NCBI RefSeq assembly: GCF_030816015.1
Contig: NZ_JAUSXN010000001.1
Span: forward strand, 5,518,001 to 5,582,000
Source of the DNA: Pedobacter sp. W3I1
GTDB taxonomy: Bacteria > Bacteroidota > Bacteroidia > Sphingobacteriales > Sphingobacteriaceae
Length of the DNA stretch: 64,000 bases
Direction of reading: 5' to 3'
A model generated the notes under the pieces. It worked only from the letters and a program-made list of their open reading frames with translations. It was not told the origin of the DNA and did not search any database. Both the position numbers and the translations under genes were made by a program. Shown piece by piece: positions 45,401 through 54,218 of this stretch (the first letter of the stretch is position 1; every line of letters begins with the position of its first letter).

Positions 45401-46601
45401 AGATCGTTGTAGGATCTGAACTGTGCTTATAATTGGTAAATTGGCTTAATTTCCTATCCCAGATACTAAGTCCGGTACCATCAGTGCCGATATAAAGTTT
45501 TCCATCTTTTGGGGCTAAAAATGATGAAATGGAGTTTCCGGGGATAGAATTGCCCTGCGGATCATGTGCCCATGTATGGAATATTTTTTTTACTGGGTCA
45601 AGAATGGTTACTCCCCCTGAATAAGTCCCGATCCATTTTCTATCGTTTTTATCGATAAATATGGAGTAGATCTGTTCACCACTCAGGCCGTTATTAACTT
45701 CATTGTCCAACACCTGCACCCTCCCATTTGCCGGATCATAACGGAATACTCCATCTCCATTTGTTCCCAGATAAATCATATGATGACTATCGGGTGAAAT
45801 GGTTGAAATTGCTTTGCCCGCGAGTCCAATTCCATCGCCTGGAACGGCCGTATTTTTCTTTTTGACCGGATCATAGCGGTATAAACCGTTGTTGGTACCA
45901 ATATACACCTGTCCGCCACTTACCCCCAAAGAAAGCGCAAGAACAATATCAGCGTTACCCAGTACCAGTGCATGGGCTTTAGGATCAAAATAATAAAGTC
46001 CGAGATTTTGTACAAACACCCACTCCCTTCCCTTATCATCCAGCCTGACAGATTGCACACCATAAGAAAAAGTGCGCCTGCCATTTACGAGAAGGGGAAT
46101 TTGCTCACCTACGGTTGTCCCTTTCCTGAACCTCAGAAGTCCAAGCCCTTCGGTAGCAACAAGCATAGTGTGATTTGTACCGGGAATAAGGTCTCTGATT
46201 ACCTTTGTAATCGGCAAATCTGTCCCTTTTACAGGATCATGCCATGAACCTTCTGTAAAGATGCCTTTTTTATCATTATAAATACTTAGTCCCTTCCTGG
46301 TGCCTATCCATATGTTATTGTCAGTATCACTGTTAATTGCATGGATGATATTGTGAATAAGCGAAGTTTTATTGCCAATCTCATTTCTGAACACCTTGAA
46401 ACCATACCCATCGTAACGGTTAAGGCCATCCCTGCTCCCAAACCAAAAAAATCCTTTTCTGTCCTGATAAACACAGCGAACATAATTATTGGATAGCCCA
46501 TTTTCTATTTCAAGATGGCGTACACTGAGCGAGTCTCGCTGTGAGGCGACACTTAGACCGGCATATAGGAAAAGAAAGGTCAGCAGCAGTATTCTTCGCA
46601 C
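42447..46601 (-). CDS. hybrid two-component system regulator (HTCS)
   Basis: A 1384-residue one-protein system. A signal peptide is followed by two seven-bladed Reg_prop propellers (about 25-690; repeated NIWIGTRKGLSIYN, GLLWIGTEGGGLIIFD) and a Y_Y_Y Ig-type domain (690-775). Then come a membrane helix (777-797), a HisKA with FFTNISHEFRSPLSLIINP (His near 864) and a HATPase with FGIGLYLAKQ. A receiver has ILVVDDERDIRQY (from 1126) and phospho-acceptor Asp in LIITDFKMQG (near 1170). The AraC-type HTH ends the protein (VTEVAFRSGFNDAKYFGKQFSKLFGNTPSEFIRKH). It senses an oligosaccharide in the periplasm and activates neighbouring sugar genes, most likely susC/susD pair 1 just upstream on the map. 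Confidence 0.96.
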   Translation of the reverse strand: MRRILLLTFLFLYAGLSVASQRDSLSVRHLEIENGLSNNYVRCVYQDRKGFFWFGSRDGLNRYDGYGFKVFRNEIGNKTSLIHNIIHAINSDTDNNIWIGTRKGLSIYNDKKGIFTEGSWHDPVKGTDLPITKVIRDLIPGTNHTMLVATEGLGLLRFRKGTTVGEQIPLLVNGRRTFSYGVQSVRLDDKGREWVFVQNLGLYYFDPKAHALVLGNADIVLALSLGVSGGQVYIGTNNGLYRYDPVKKKNTAVPGDGIGLAGKAISTISPDSHHMIYLGTNGDGVFRYDPANGRVQVLDNEVNNGLSGEQIYSIFIDKNDRKWIGTYSGGVTILDPVKKIFHTWAHDPQGNSIPGNSISSFLAPKDGKLYIGTDGTGLSIWDRKLSQFTNYKHSSDPTTISSNFISSMVSDRHGNIWIGTFTEGTNRLDPNTGKFTRYKIIDPQTGVESKVAFTVFKDRDHDIWAGTLRRGSLLGGLYRFNASLDKFELFDQKLGDLFTMMQARDGHIWAGNLDQLIEVDNKGKKHRFYDLGYTVRVIFEDKKGLLWIGTEGGGLIIFDPFKRKIVSRLTTANGLCNNSVLSLIPDNQGNLWMSTYFGVSCYNPDKGTFRSFYQSDGLQSNQFQINAGIKLGTGEIVFGGIKGFSLFDPREIIPHSQMPSLFLTGITINNTPLEDNLKLIVDEDNIAIREIEVPYDQAVFTFSFTALEFSSPEKISYQYFMDGWDRGWTNSGKDRKATYTHISEGSYIFKVKSTNAEGVWGRNEIILKIKVLPPWYRTWWAYLGYLAIISSVIYVYLRYRSAQTRLKYEVQIVGLESQRKKAEYDTQVARHNMERLAHDKERLINEQEKALAEKRMSFFTNISHEFRSPLSLIINPINDLIKSGSVEGNGNAALSMIQRNAKRMLSLVDQLLLFRKAEEGFEHITAVKLDLEKLSREVFYCFVQQASAKGIDYRFENAAVDSEVYADRIKIEIVLFNLISNALKYTPKGGEIVVSLTEEDQTLLISVQDSGPGVPLTAGEKIFDRFYQAERTDGNHKSGFGIGLYLAKQFMEAHAGHISYANRAEGGSIFNICLLKGKAHLAGQIIEEEQEGAEALFNEMYTIEHTESAAQNNISLDVNLVSDRQSILVVDDERDIRQYISNLFSDLYTVYQAEDGEQGLQLAAEKLPDLIITDFKMQGIDGIEFCQLIKSNPTLSYIPVILLTASSSQEVKLKSVHGGADDYINKPFEREYLIARVANLLRNRNNLQNYFYNEITLQSNAVVVSEEYKKFLDTCILVVENHLTDSDFGIKALADEIGMSHSNLYKRVKSISGQSVNSFIRFIRLRKAAELMINSDHNVTEVAFRSGFNDAKYFGKQFSKLFGNTPSEFIRKHRKTFNKRYKMK

Positions 46602-47486
46602 AGTTCTGGGATTGTTGGTTACTAAAATAACGAAACATTATTATAATAGGGACATATTTAAGCTTAAATCATACGCTGTCGCCAAAACTAAATGGCTGAC
46701 TATAGCCCGATGTCATTAAGTTGGAGAAAACAAAAAACATTGTCATCCTGAGCCTGTCGAAGGACATTTTTTTTGTTTTCGACTATAAAAAGGTCTTCAA
46801 CTACCTGTCCCGATTTTTCCTATCGTGTGGACACATCTACATCAGCCTGTATTTGTTTTTAGCGCATATCCCTAAGGCGAGCGTCATGCTGAATTTATTT
46901 CAGCATCTTTCCTGCTAATAACAAGCTTGATATCTTAAAAACTATAGTTTGGAGATAAATGTTGATTTTTTTGCCGCTCTTTGCCGCTGGGCATGGTACT
47001 TTGGAGCGCCAAAGTACCCAAAGCGCTTTGTCAATCCAGCAATGGGCCTTTTACACAATCCTACACGCATCAAAAAAACAGCGGCACTTTGTTTTGTGTT
47101 CAATATTTCTTAAAGCTTTAAATTAGCGTCTATGAACACAAAACCACTGCGTTTTAGGTTTGGCAGTACTATTTGTTCTTCCCTGCAACTGTTTTTTTGA
47201 TTTCTCGGGCCCTTGGGATTGACGGCGTTCTTCGGTTAAAACACTGTGTAATTTGAGGAAGCTAGCAAAACGCCTAAAAAATTAACCTCAAAAAGATGTG
47301 TCCACACGATAGGATTTTTCGGGAAGCTCAGACTGACAGCGGATGGTACTTAACTTAAGACATAACTGTAGCCAGGTTGAATAAGCTATTAATAGATTGA
47401 TAAAACACGGCTTTTTCAAAAATTGAAAAATTAAAAACCCAGCCACCATTCGGTAACCGGGTTAATAAAGAACTAAAATCTAAAAA
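46602..47486. other. intergenic region with REP-like repeats and MITE copy 3
   Basis: Apart from the inserted element at 46820-47312 there is only a GTCATCCTGAGCCTGTCGAAGG repeat (46742-46763) and a broken CCCGATTTTTCGGG palindrome around the insertion. No gene is supported. The promoter of the HTCS gene must lie in 46602-46740. Confidence 0.7.
46820..47312. mobile_element. non-autonomous IS4-type element (MITE-like), copy 3
   Basis: A 493-bp element with perfect ends CTATCGTGTGGACACATCT and its complement, flanked by an exact GATTTTTC duplication on both sides. The interior closely matches copy 2, including ATGCTGAA-TTTAT-TTCAGCAT, the GTACTTTGG-AGCG-CCAAAGTAC hairpin, CAATCCAGCAATGGGCC and GGGATTGACGGCGTTC. 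No coding capacity is seen. Confidence 0.9.
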
Positions 47487-49295
47487 CTACCATCCAGGAT
47501 TCTGGATCAGCGCTGGATTTAAAGTCAGCTGCTGTGTCGGGATGGGATATAAATAATGTCGTTCAGAAAAGGTACGGGCCGTATTATCCAAAATCAAATT
47601 TCCATTGGCGTCTTTGGCATTTGTTGGTGCAGGTGCCAACTGATTTGGCCCCAATTGTGCCTGGGTGCCGGTAAACCTGATGGAAACGGGCCAAGGGCTG
47701 ATAAATCCAGCAGCATTTCCATAGGCCGATCCGCCAACATTTGTAATCAGATCAGTACCCGCACTATGCCATCTTTTGATATCATCGAACCTGAAGTTTT
47801 CATAGTAAAGCTCTGTAAAGCGTTCCCTTCTGATTTCAGTACGGAAATCAAGTCCATTTGTAGCGGCAAACGCGTTCGAAAGTTTAGGCATGGTCTTGTT
47901 GGCACGCAGGCGCACAAGATTTAGTGATTTATCAAGATCTAGATCACTGATGGCTCCGTTTCTTTCGTAAACAGCCTCGGCATAGTTCAATAAAACCTCA
48001 GCATACCTGAGTACAGGATAATCTTCAGATTCTTTTGTATCTGGTACATTACGCTCGGAAACCCATTTTTGGTTAGTATAACCGCCAATTTGTACCACTT
48101 TACCTGTAGAATTGGCATTATCGGCAGCATCGTTTAACCAGGTTACCCGAAAGTTGGCATTACCATACCAGTAATACCCGTTAAGCACCCTAACGGTATA
48201 TTTAAGCCTGTTGTCTCTATTGGCAAACTGCGAAGCATAAGTTTGAAAACCCTGGAAAAGAGGAGATTTTTCAATCGGTAGTCCGTCCTGGCATAGAAAA
48301 GCATTTACAAATTTCTGCTGGGGACCAATCTGGGTTCCCTGGCGGCTAATGTTGGTATTGATTGTTTTGATCACATCATCGTATCGGTAAGAAATGATGT
48401 ATTCGTGATTGGCAGCTTTATTTACACCTGCTGGATTAGATTTCGGGTTTTCCAGGATAAACAGATATTTCTGTGCTGAATCTCCCAAAACGGTACTGTT
48501 TCCTCCAAGGGAGTTTGACGCAGCCGTTCCAAAAAGCGCAAACTGGTTACTTAAGATTACCGCATTGGAAGCAGCTGCAGATTTATCAAGGAGATTGTTA
48601 AACCTTGCTGCATCTCCGCTCCTGAACTTTAACCATGTACCTTCATAAAGTGCAACCCGTCCTAAAAAAGCTTGTGCAGCAGTCTTGCTTATCCTTCCAA
48701 AATCTACTGAAGTGGAAGTAATTGATGCTGGAAGGTCAGGGATGGCTGCTTCCAGATCGGCAATAATCAAATCTGCTATTGCTTCCCTGGTCGCCCTTGC
48801 GCCATAAAGCTCAGGTGATTCCAGATCCAAAGTCTTGGTAATGAGCGGAACACCACCATACAGCTGTAACAGATCGAAATATGCGTATGCCCTGAAAAAC
48901 TTCGCTTCGGCTACATATTGAGCAACGCTTGCCTTATCGGCAAAACCAACTGCTTTTTCAAGCAGAAAATTGCAAGCCCTGATCCTGGTATAATTGCTAT
49001 TCCAATTTCCATCTGTAACAGGAACGGTGTTCGTACCAGATCCAAAGGCGCCACCGCCACCAAATATATCGGCCCTGCCATCATAATGCGGGTTATCGGC
49101 AAAAGAATTATTAAAGTTCCTCAGATAACCATAATACTGGTTGGCAAAAGTTTTAAAATCATTTGCATTCTTAAAATATGCAATCTCTGAAAGCTGATCC
49201 TGAGGAAGGAGATCCAATGATTTTTTACATCCCGATGCACCCATAAGGAAAATCATCGCCAGGGAGAGTACTGTTTGATATGTTATATTTTTCAT
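47487..49295 (-). CDS. susD: SusD-like outer-membrane glycan-binding lipoprotein, pair 1
   Basis: A 602-residue protein. The lipoprotein signal MKNITYQTVLSLAMIFLMGASGC gives acylation at Cys23. It shows the RagB/SusD alpha-helical TPR-like scaffold with FRAYAYFDLLQLYGGVPLI, ATREAIADLIIADLEAAIPDLP, ISKTAAQAFLGRVALYEGTW, ILRYAEVLLNYAEAVYERNG-type helices and the ending LYPIPTQQLTLNPALIQNPGW. It caps the SusC pore and captures long oligosaccharides at the surface. It lies 9 nt downstream of its SusC partner. Confidence 0.95.
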   Translation of the reverse strand: MKNITYQTVLSLAMIFLMGASGCKKSLDLLPQDQLSEIAYFKNANDFKTFANQYYGYLRNFNNSFADNPHYDGRADIFGGGGAFGSGTNTVPVTDGNWNSNYTRIRACNFLLEKAVGFADKASVAQYVAEAKFFRAYAYFDLLQLYGGVPLITKTLDLESPELYGARATREAIADLIIADLEAAIPDLPASITSTSVDFGRISKTAAQAFLGRVALYEGTWLKFRSGDAARFNNLLDKSAAASNAVILSNQFALFGTAASNSLGGNSTVLGDSAQKYLFILENPKSNPAGVNKAANHEYIISYRYDDVIKTINTNISRQGTQIGPQQKFVNAFLCQDGLPIEKSPLFQGFQTYASQFANRDNRLKYTVRVLNGYYWYGNANFRVTWLNDAADNANSTGKVVQIGGYTNQKWVSERNVPDTKESEDYPVLRYAEVLLNYAEAVYERNGAISDLDLDKSLNLVRLRANKTMPKLSNAFAATNGLDFRTEIRRERFTELYYENFRFDDIKRWHSAGTDLITNVGGSAYGNAAGFISPWPVSIRFTGTQAQLGPNQLAPAPTNAKDANGNLILDNTARTFSERHYLYPIPTQQLTLNPALIQNPGW

Positions 49296-49304
49296 GACCT
49301 TTTA

Positions 49305-52300
49305 TTAAAAAGTAAGGTTAGCACCAAAGGTTAGATAACGGTAAAAAGGGTAACGCTCATTTCCGGAGGTCGTTCTGGTAACTTCCGGATCCCAGCCGTC
49401 TTTGATTCCGGTAACTTCCCATAAATCGCTTCCAGAAGCATAAAGTCTAAGACCGCTAAAAAGATGTGATTTGGCCATTAGCGCTTTTGGAAGGGTATAA
49501 CCCAGCACAACATTCTTCAGGCGCAGATAAGCTCCATTCTCAACCGACCAGGTAGATGCCTGATAATTGTAAGAATTGATGGCCGTATTGGCATGAAGAT
49601 TCGGGAAATAAGCCCCAGTGTTTTCAGGCGACCAGGTATTTCCTATCCAGGCAGTAACCTGTGATTGGCCCAGGGCCTGATACGGTGTACGCCAGTTATT
49701 CGCGCTTCCGTTTGCCCTGAAGATAGTACGTTTTCCAACTCCCTGAAAGATGGTAGTCACATCGAAACCTTTCCATTGCACCCCGAGGTTTAAACCGAAT
49801 GTATACCGTGGGATATCACTTCCCAGGTAAACAAAGTCACCCATATCAGAGGTAGATGTACCATTTGTCAGTTTTCCATCACCATTTACATCTACGAATG
49901 AATTGTCTCCCGGGCGAAGACCTGATAACTGCCCTGGAAGGTTGGTTAATGGACTAGCAATCGGAATTCCGATCCCGTTCACAACTCCTCCGGGTGCATA
50001 AAATTTATTATAAGCATCAACCTCGGCCTGCGTTTGAAGGCGGCCGGCGTATTGGAGGCCAAAATAAGATCCAATCGAATAGCCCTCTACTGCCCCGTTG
50101 TATCCGGCATTGATCAGCGGTGCTCCGTTTAGATAAATAATTTTGTTTTGGCTATCAGTAATGTTGGCCGAAACAGAATAATTAACGCTTCCGATCTTAT
50201 CCCTCCAGGTTACGATCCCCTCCCAGCCCCATGTTTTTAGCTCCCCGTTGTTTGATTGAGGTGCACCGATTCCAAGCGTTCCAGGATAAGTTATACTGAT
50301 AAGCATATTTTTGTTGCGTTTTTCGAAAAGCTCGAAAGTCCCTGTCAATTTTCCTTTTAAAAGTCCAAAATCAAGACCAAGGTTTTTGTTGACAACCGTC
50401 TCCCATGTCCTGTTTAGGGAAACCAGGTTTCCTGTAGTGGTTGTTGCTGTTGCAATGTTGGGGCCGAGCAGCACTCCACTGTTTCCCACATTCAGCGACA
50501 GCAAATAATCATAGAGCCCAATGCCACCCTGGTTACCTGCTGTACCATAAGATGCCCTGATTTTAAGGTCAGAAAACACATCCAGTTTCTTGATAAAATC
50601 CTCCTCTGAGAGCCTATAGCCCACTTGAGCACTATAAAAAGTTTTCCAGCGTTTATCATCGATAAACTTAGATGAACCATCATATCTTATACTGCCTTCA
50701 AAAAGATATTTTCCTTTATAATCATAAGTGCCCCTTGCAAAGTACGAACCAATGGCATAATGATTCCTGGCCTCATCATCGGTTACAAAGCCACCGGTAA
50801 GGCTATTCAAACCGAGGTTCAATGATGGAATATCGTCGCTACCCAGGTTATAGGTACGGGCACTAAACATGTTATATTCGTCTCTTTCGTAAGATCCTCC
50901 AGCCATTAGTGTTACATTATGGTGTTTCGCAAATGTATTTTCATAGCTTACCCTACCGATGAGGTTATAATATTTATCGTTAACCGTTTGCCTGAAATAA
51001 TTGGCATTTCCGGTAACATTACCAGCTGCGCCCCTGCTTGGTGTTGTGGAGATCAGGTAACGGTCATCATAGGAATAAAACTGTACTGCTTTCGCCTGCA
51101 CCTTGTTATCCTGATACCACATGTTATACCCTGCAGTACCCGAAAAGGTAAGGTGTTTTACAGGTCTATAATTTATGGTAGAGTTTAATAAAATCCTGGT
51201 ATTATTCTCCAGGTTATCACCACCATCCCTTAATGATCCCGGTGGACTGATTACACCACCCCACTGGTAAGGTTTGCCAGATTGGGTAAATGCCGGGATT
51301 CCGGGCTGAAAGCCATTACCAAGGGCACTGTATGAACCTGTAGTATATAATGTTGGCTGTTGAATATTATTCTGTTCAAGCGAGATATTGGTTTCCAGCT
51401 GAACTTTTTCACTGAACCTAAAGCCATTGTTCAACCTCAGGTTATAACGTTGATTTCCGTTATTCCCAAACTGGAGCTGACTGCCGTCATTGAGATATCC
51501 AAGGGATGCCCGAAACGTATTTTTTTCGTTTCCCCCTGCCAGGCTTAGATTATGCTGTGTAGAAGTGGCTGCCCCCCATAGGATTTCTGACATTCTGGTA
51601 TCGGTAAAATTAAGCTCTTTTACATCACCGAAAGCAGGAACCGGCAATCCATTGTAAAAAAGTCCGGAAGTGATAGATGATCCGTTATAACCCGGAATCT
51701 GTGAAGCCAAAATCACATTACCGTTGTTCGCGATGGCAAAATTGGCCATTTGGTACCACAAATCTGTTGCAGGTATTACACCATAATTGTCATTAATTTT
51801 CGCCTCAATCAAACCCTTTGCCCACTGCTCCATATTTGCCATTTCAGGCTGAAGACCAATCAGCTTGCGCGAAATTGTCGGGCTGTATTGTACCACAAAC
51901 TGTCCGCTCTTGCCTTTTTTTGTCGTAATCAGTACCACACCGTAAGCTGCCCTTGCACCATATATAGATGCTGCTGCATCCTTTAAAATTGAGATGTTAT
52001 CAATATCATCCGGGTTGATCGAATTTAACGCATTGTTATTGTTCAATGCTACCCCATCGAGGATGATCAATGGATCCTGGTTATTAATAGAGGTAGCTCC
52101 CCTGATCTGAAAATTCCAGTTTTCCCGTCCCGGCTGTGCAGATGTTCTGGTGACCACAACTCCCGGAACCTGTCCCTGGATATTTGCAATTGGATTGTTG
52201 GTAGGCCCGCGATCCTGAAATACCTTTGAATTGATGGTAGAAATCGCACCGGTAACCGTTGCTTTCTTCTGTGTGCCATATGCCACAACTACAACATCAT

Positions 52301-52628
52301 CCAGTTCTGTACTGGAAGATAATTTGACTAACATCGGCCTGCCTGTTTCTGCTTTTAATACTACATTTTTATAACCAATGCTAGTAAACTGTATTGAAGC
52401 ACCCACAGGCACATTAAGGGTGAAGCTGCCATTAACGTCGGCCGAAACGCCTATATTGGAGCTGAGCACTTTAACTGTAGCACCCGGAATCGGGTCGCCT
52501 GTTTCCGCATCTACAACTTTCCCTGTTACTACCTGCGTTTGTGCAAAAGCAGAGGTGCAACAAAAAAACAGCAGTAGAAATAAGTGCACTGCACTTACCT
52601 GCCATAATTTTTTGTAAAAAATATCCAT
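49305..52628 (-). CDS. susC: SusC-like TonB-dependent oligosaccharide transporter, pair 1
   Basis: About 1107 residues from MDIFYKKLWQV, the start that gives a normal signal peptide (ends AFA-QTQ); an ATG 14 codons upstream is less likely. A carboxypeptidase-like N-terminal domain (VVTGKVVDAETGDPIPGATV) is followed by the TonB box DDVVVVAYGTQ, the plug (NNPIANIQGQVPGVVVTRTS; ILDGVALNNNN; ILKDAAASIYGARAAYGVVLITTKKG) and a 22-strand barrel ending YRYLTFGANLTF. It imports oligosaccharides across the outer membrane using TonB energy. A 329-bp gap upstream (52629-52957) holds no gene and should carry the promoter. Confidence 0.96.
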   Translation of the reverse strand: MDIFYKKLWQVSAVHLFLLLFFCCTSAFAQTQVVTGKVVDAETGDPIPGATVKVLSSNIGVSADVNGSFTLNVPVGASIQFTSIGYKNVVLKAETGRPMLVKLSSSTELDDVVVVAYGTQKKATVTGAISTINSKVFQDRGPTNNPIANIQGQVPGVVVTRTSAQPGRENWNFQIRGATSINNQDPLIILDGVALNNNNALNSINPDDIDNISILKDAAASIYGARAAYGVVLITTKKGKSGQFVVQYSPTISRKLIGLQPEMANMEQWAKGLIEAKINDNYGVIPATDLWYQMANFAIANNGNVILASQIPGYNGSSITSGLFYNGLPVPAFGDVKELNFTDTRMSEILWGAATSTQHNLSLAGGNEKNTFRASLGYLNDGSQLQFGNNGNQRYNLRLNNGFRFSEKVQLETNISLEQNNIQQPTLYTTGSYSALGNGFQPGIPAFTQSGKPYQWGGVISPPGSLRDGGDNLENNTRILLNSTINYRPVKHLTFSGTAGYNMWYQDNKVQAKAVQFYSYDDRYLISTTPSRGAAGNVTGNANYFRQTVNDKYYNLIGRVSYENTFAKHHNVTLMAGGSYERDEYNMFSARTYNLGSDDIPSLNLGLNSLTGGFVTDDEARNHYAIGSYFARGTYDYKGKYLFEGSIRYDGSSKFIDDKRWKTFYSAQVGYRLSEEDFIKKLDVFSDLKIRASYGTAGNQGGIGLYDYLLSLNVGNSGVLLGPNIATATTTTGNLVSLNRTWETVVNKNLGLDFGLLKGKLTGTFELFEKRNKNMLISITYPGTLGIGAPQSNNGELKTWGWEGIVTWRDKIGSVNYSVSANITDSQNKIIYLNGAPLINAGYNGAVEGYSIGSYFGLQYAGRLQTQAEVDAYNKFYAPGGVVNGIGIPIASPLTNLPGQLSGLRPGDNSFVDVNGDGKLTNGTSTSDMGDFVYLGSDIPRYTFGLNLGVQWKGFDVTTIFQGVGKRTIFRANGSANNWRTPYQALGQSQVTAWIGNTWSPENTGAYFPNLHANTAINSYNYQASTWSVENGAYLRLKNVVLGYTLPKALMAKSHLFSGLRLYASGSDLWEVTGIKDGWDPEVTRTTSGNERYPFYRYLTFGANLTF

Positions 52629-52957
52629 AATTCTTGTATTTAATATTTGGTATTTGCCCTCCAACAACAAGAGCGAGTTTATAATGGAGTTGAAAGGCTG
52701 GATTATCTTAATGACACAGAGAGATTGCCTGTATACTCTTTTTTTAAGTTTTTTTCCAGATTAGAAGTTAATAAAGACATCGCCGCGACAAAAACATTTT
52801 TTATTTAAACCTGTACGATTAAAAATACATAAAAAACAAAACCGCATAATTTTCAAATAAATCGACTAAATGTTCTGCTTTTGCCATTCTGTTCATTGCA
52901 TATAAGCTCAAATCCATTACGCAGAAAGCAAAGACCTGTTAGCCATGCTGAAATCGT
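52629..52957. other. non-coding promoter region of susC/susD pair 1
   Basis: AT-rich, with no gene and no clear hairpin. No convincing TTTG/TAnnTTTG promoter pair could be fixed by eye. Confidence 0.5.
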
Positions 52958-54190
52958 TTATCTGATTACCTTAAAAAATCTGGCGGCAAAAAGAAAGATC
53001 ACCACATAACAGATGATGGGCAGATAATAAGCATGGGCCACATCTACATTGGCTATCTTACCCATAAAGTAAGGCATTACAGCTCCGCCAACTACCCCCA
53101 TAGAGATAAATGAAGATGCTTGCTGGGTATGTGAACCAAGATTTTTCAGTCCGAGGCTGAAAATAGTAGGAAACATAATACTAAAGAAAAAATTGATGCT
53201 TAGCAGGGCACAATATGATGTCCAGCCCCAGCTTTGGGCTACAATAAGGCAGGCAATAATGCTACCAATGGCAAATGCAGCGAGAATTTTGTTTGGGGCT
53301 ATAAATTTCATCAGGTAAGTTCCAACGAATCTTCCAAGCGCCATCATTACCATAAACAATACCATAAAGTTTCCTGCTTTCTCATCAGAAAAGCCCATTT
53401 TCTCGTGTCCATAGTTTATAAAATAACTCCAGGTACCAGCCTGTGCCGCTACATTAAAAAACTGAGCCGCTACTGCCCAAACAAAGTGCCGGTGCTGAAA
53501 AAGTCTTTTTCCCGGAGCGATGTCAATGTTCTGTGCAGATATTGGTGTATCGGAAATACTATGGGGATCGATCAGATCCGGAATGCGGATAAAGAAAAAA
53601 GCCACCGCAACCATCAAAATAAAACCTCCTAGTCCTGCGTAAAGCAATTTTACCGAATCGAGGGAATTTTCGTGCCCACCGGAAGTTGCGCGTAGCAAAA
53701 AGAATGTTCCTATAGCCGGACCAATTATTGCACCTATGGCATTGAAAGACTGGGAGAAGTTTACCCTTCTATCACTGGTACGCTGATCACCCAATGAGGC
53801 CGCAAAAGGGTGTGCAACAGTTTCAAGCGTTGCCATTCCGCAGCCGAGAATAAAAAGTGCTATCCTGAAAAAACCAAAGCTTTCTGCATTTGCAGCGGGA
53901 ACAAAAAGAAAAGTCCCGGTAGCAAAAAGTCCAAGCCCTAATATTACACCTGCCTTGTAGCCGAAGCGTTTCAGAAATATTCCGGCTGGAATGCTCATGA
54001 TAAAATAGGCTCCAAATACAGAAAACTGGATCAGTCCGGATTGTGCTTTTGATACGTTAAGTACATTCTGAAAATGTTTATTCAGTACATCACTCATCGA
54101 GTGCGCCACTCCCCATAACATAAACAGGGAAGTAACCAGGATAAAGGTTAAAAGGAATTTCTTTTCGGTAAAAGCAGGTTTATTGTTCAT
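52958..54190 (-). CDS. FucP-like MFS sugar:proton symporter
   Basis: About 410 residues from MNNKPAFTEKKFLLTFILVT. Twelve hydrophobic segments; FMLWGVAHSMSDVLNKHFQNVLNVSKAQSGLIQFSVFGAYF and IPAGIFLKRFGYKAGVILGLGLFATG are the hallmark N-terminal half of L-fucose permease relatives. FILGCGMATLETVAHPFAASLG and NFSQSFNAIGAIIGPAIGTFFL follow. It should import a monosaccharide (fucose, galactose, arabinose or similar) across the inner membrane. It lies 28 nt downstream of the GH97 gene, so the two probably act in series: the hydrolase frees the sugar that the permease imports. Confidence 0.9.
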   Translation of the reverse strand: MNNKPAFTEKKFLLTFILVTSLFMLWGVAHSMSDVLNKHFQNVLNVSKAQSGLIQFSVFGAYFIMSIPAGIFLKRFGYKAGVILGLGLFATGTFLFVPAANAESFGFFRIALFILGCGMATLETVAHPFAASLGDQRTSDRRVNFSQSFNAIGAIIGPAIGTFFLLRATSGGHENSLDSVKLLYAGLGGFILMVAVAFFFIRIPDLIDPHSISDTPISAQNIDIAPGKRLFQHRHFVWAVAAQFFNVAAQAGTWSYFINYGHEKMGFSDEKAGNFMVLFMVMMALGRFVGTYLMKFIAPNKILAAFAIGSIIACLIVAQSWGWTSYCALLSINFFFSIMFPTIFSLGLKNLGSHTQQASSFISMGVVGGAVMPYFMGKIANVDVAHAYYLPIICYVVIFLFAARFFKVIR

Positions 54191-54218
54191 TTTTATTGTT
54201 GTTGTAATCTTTTGATGA

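Noticed and set aside
46721..46918. Plus-strand ORF reading VILSLSKD and MLNLFQHLS
   Set aside because: It is a translation of the GTCATCCTGAGCCTGTCGA repeat and of the MITE hairpin; such peptides are a known artefact in this phylum.
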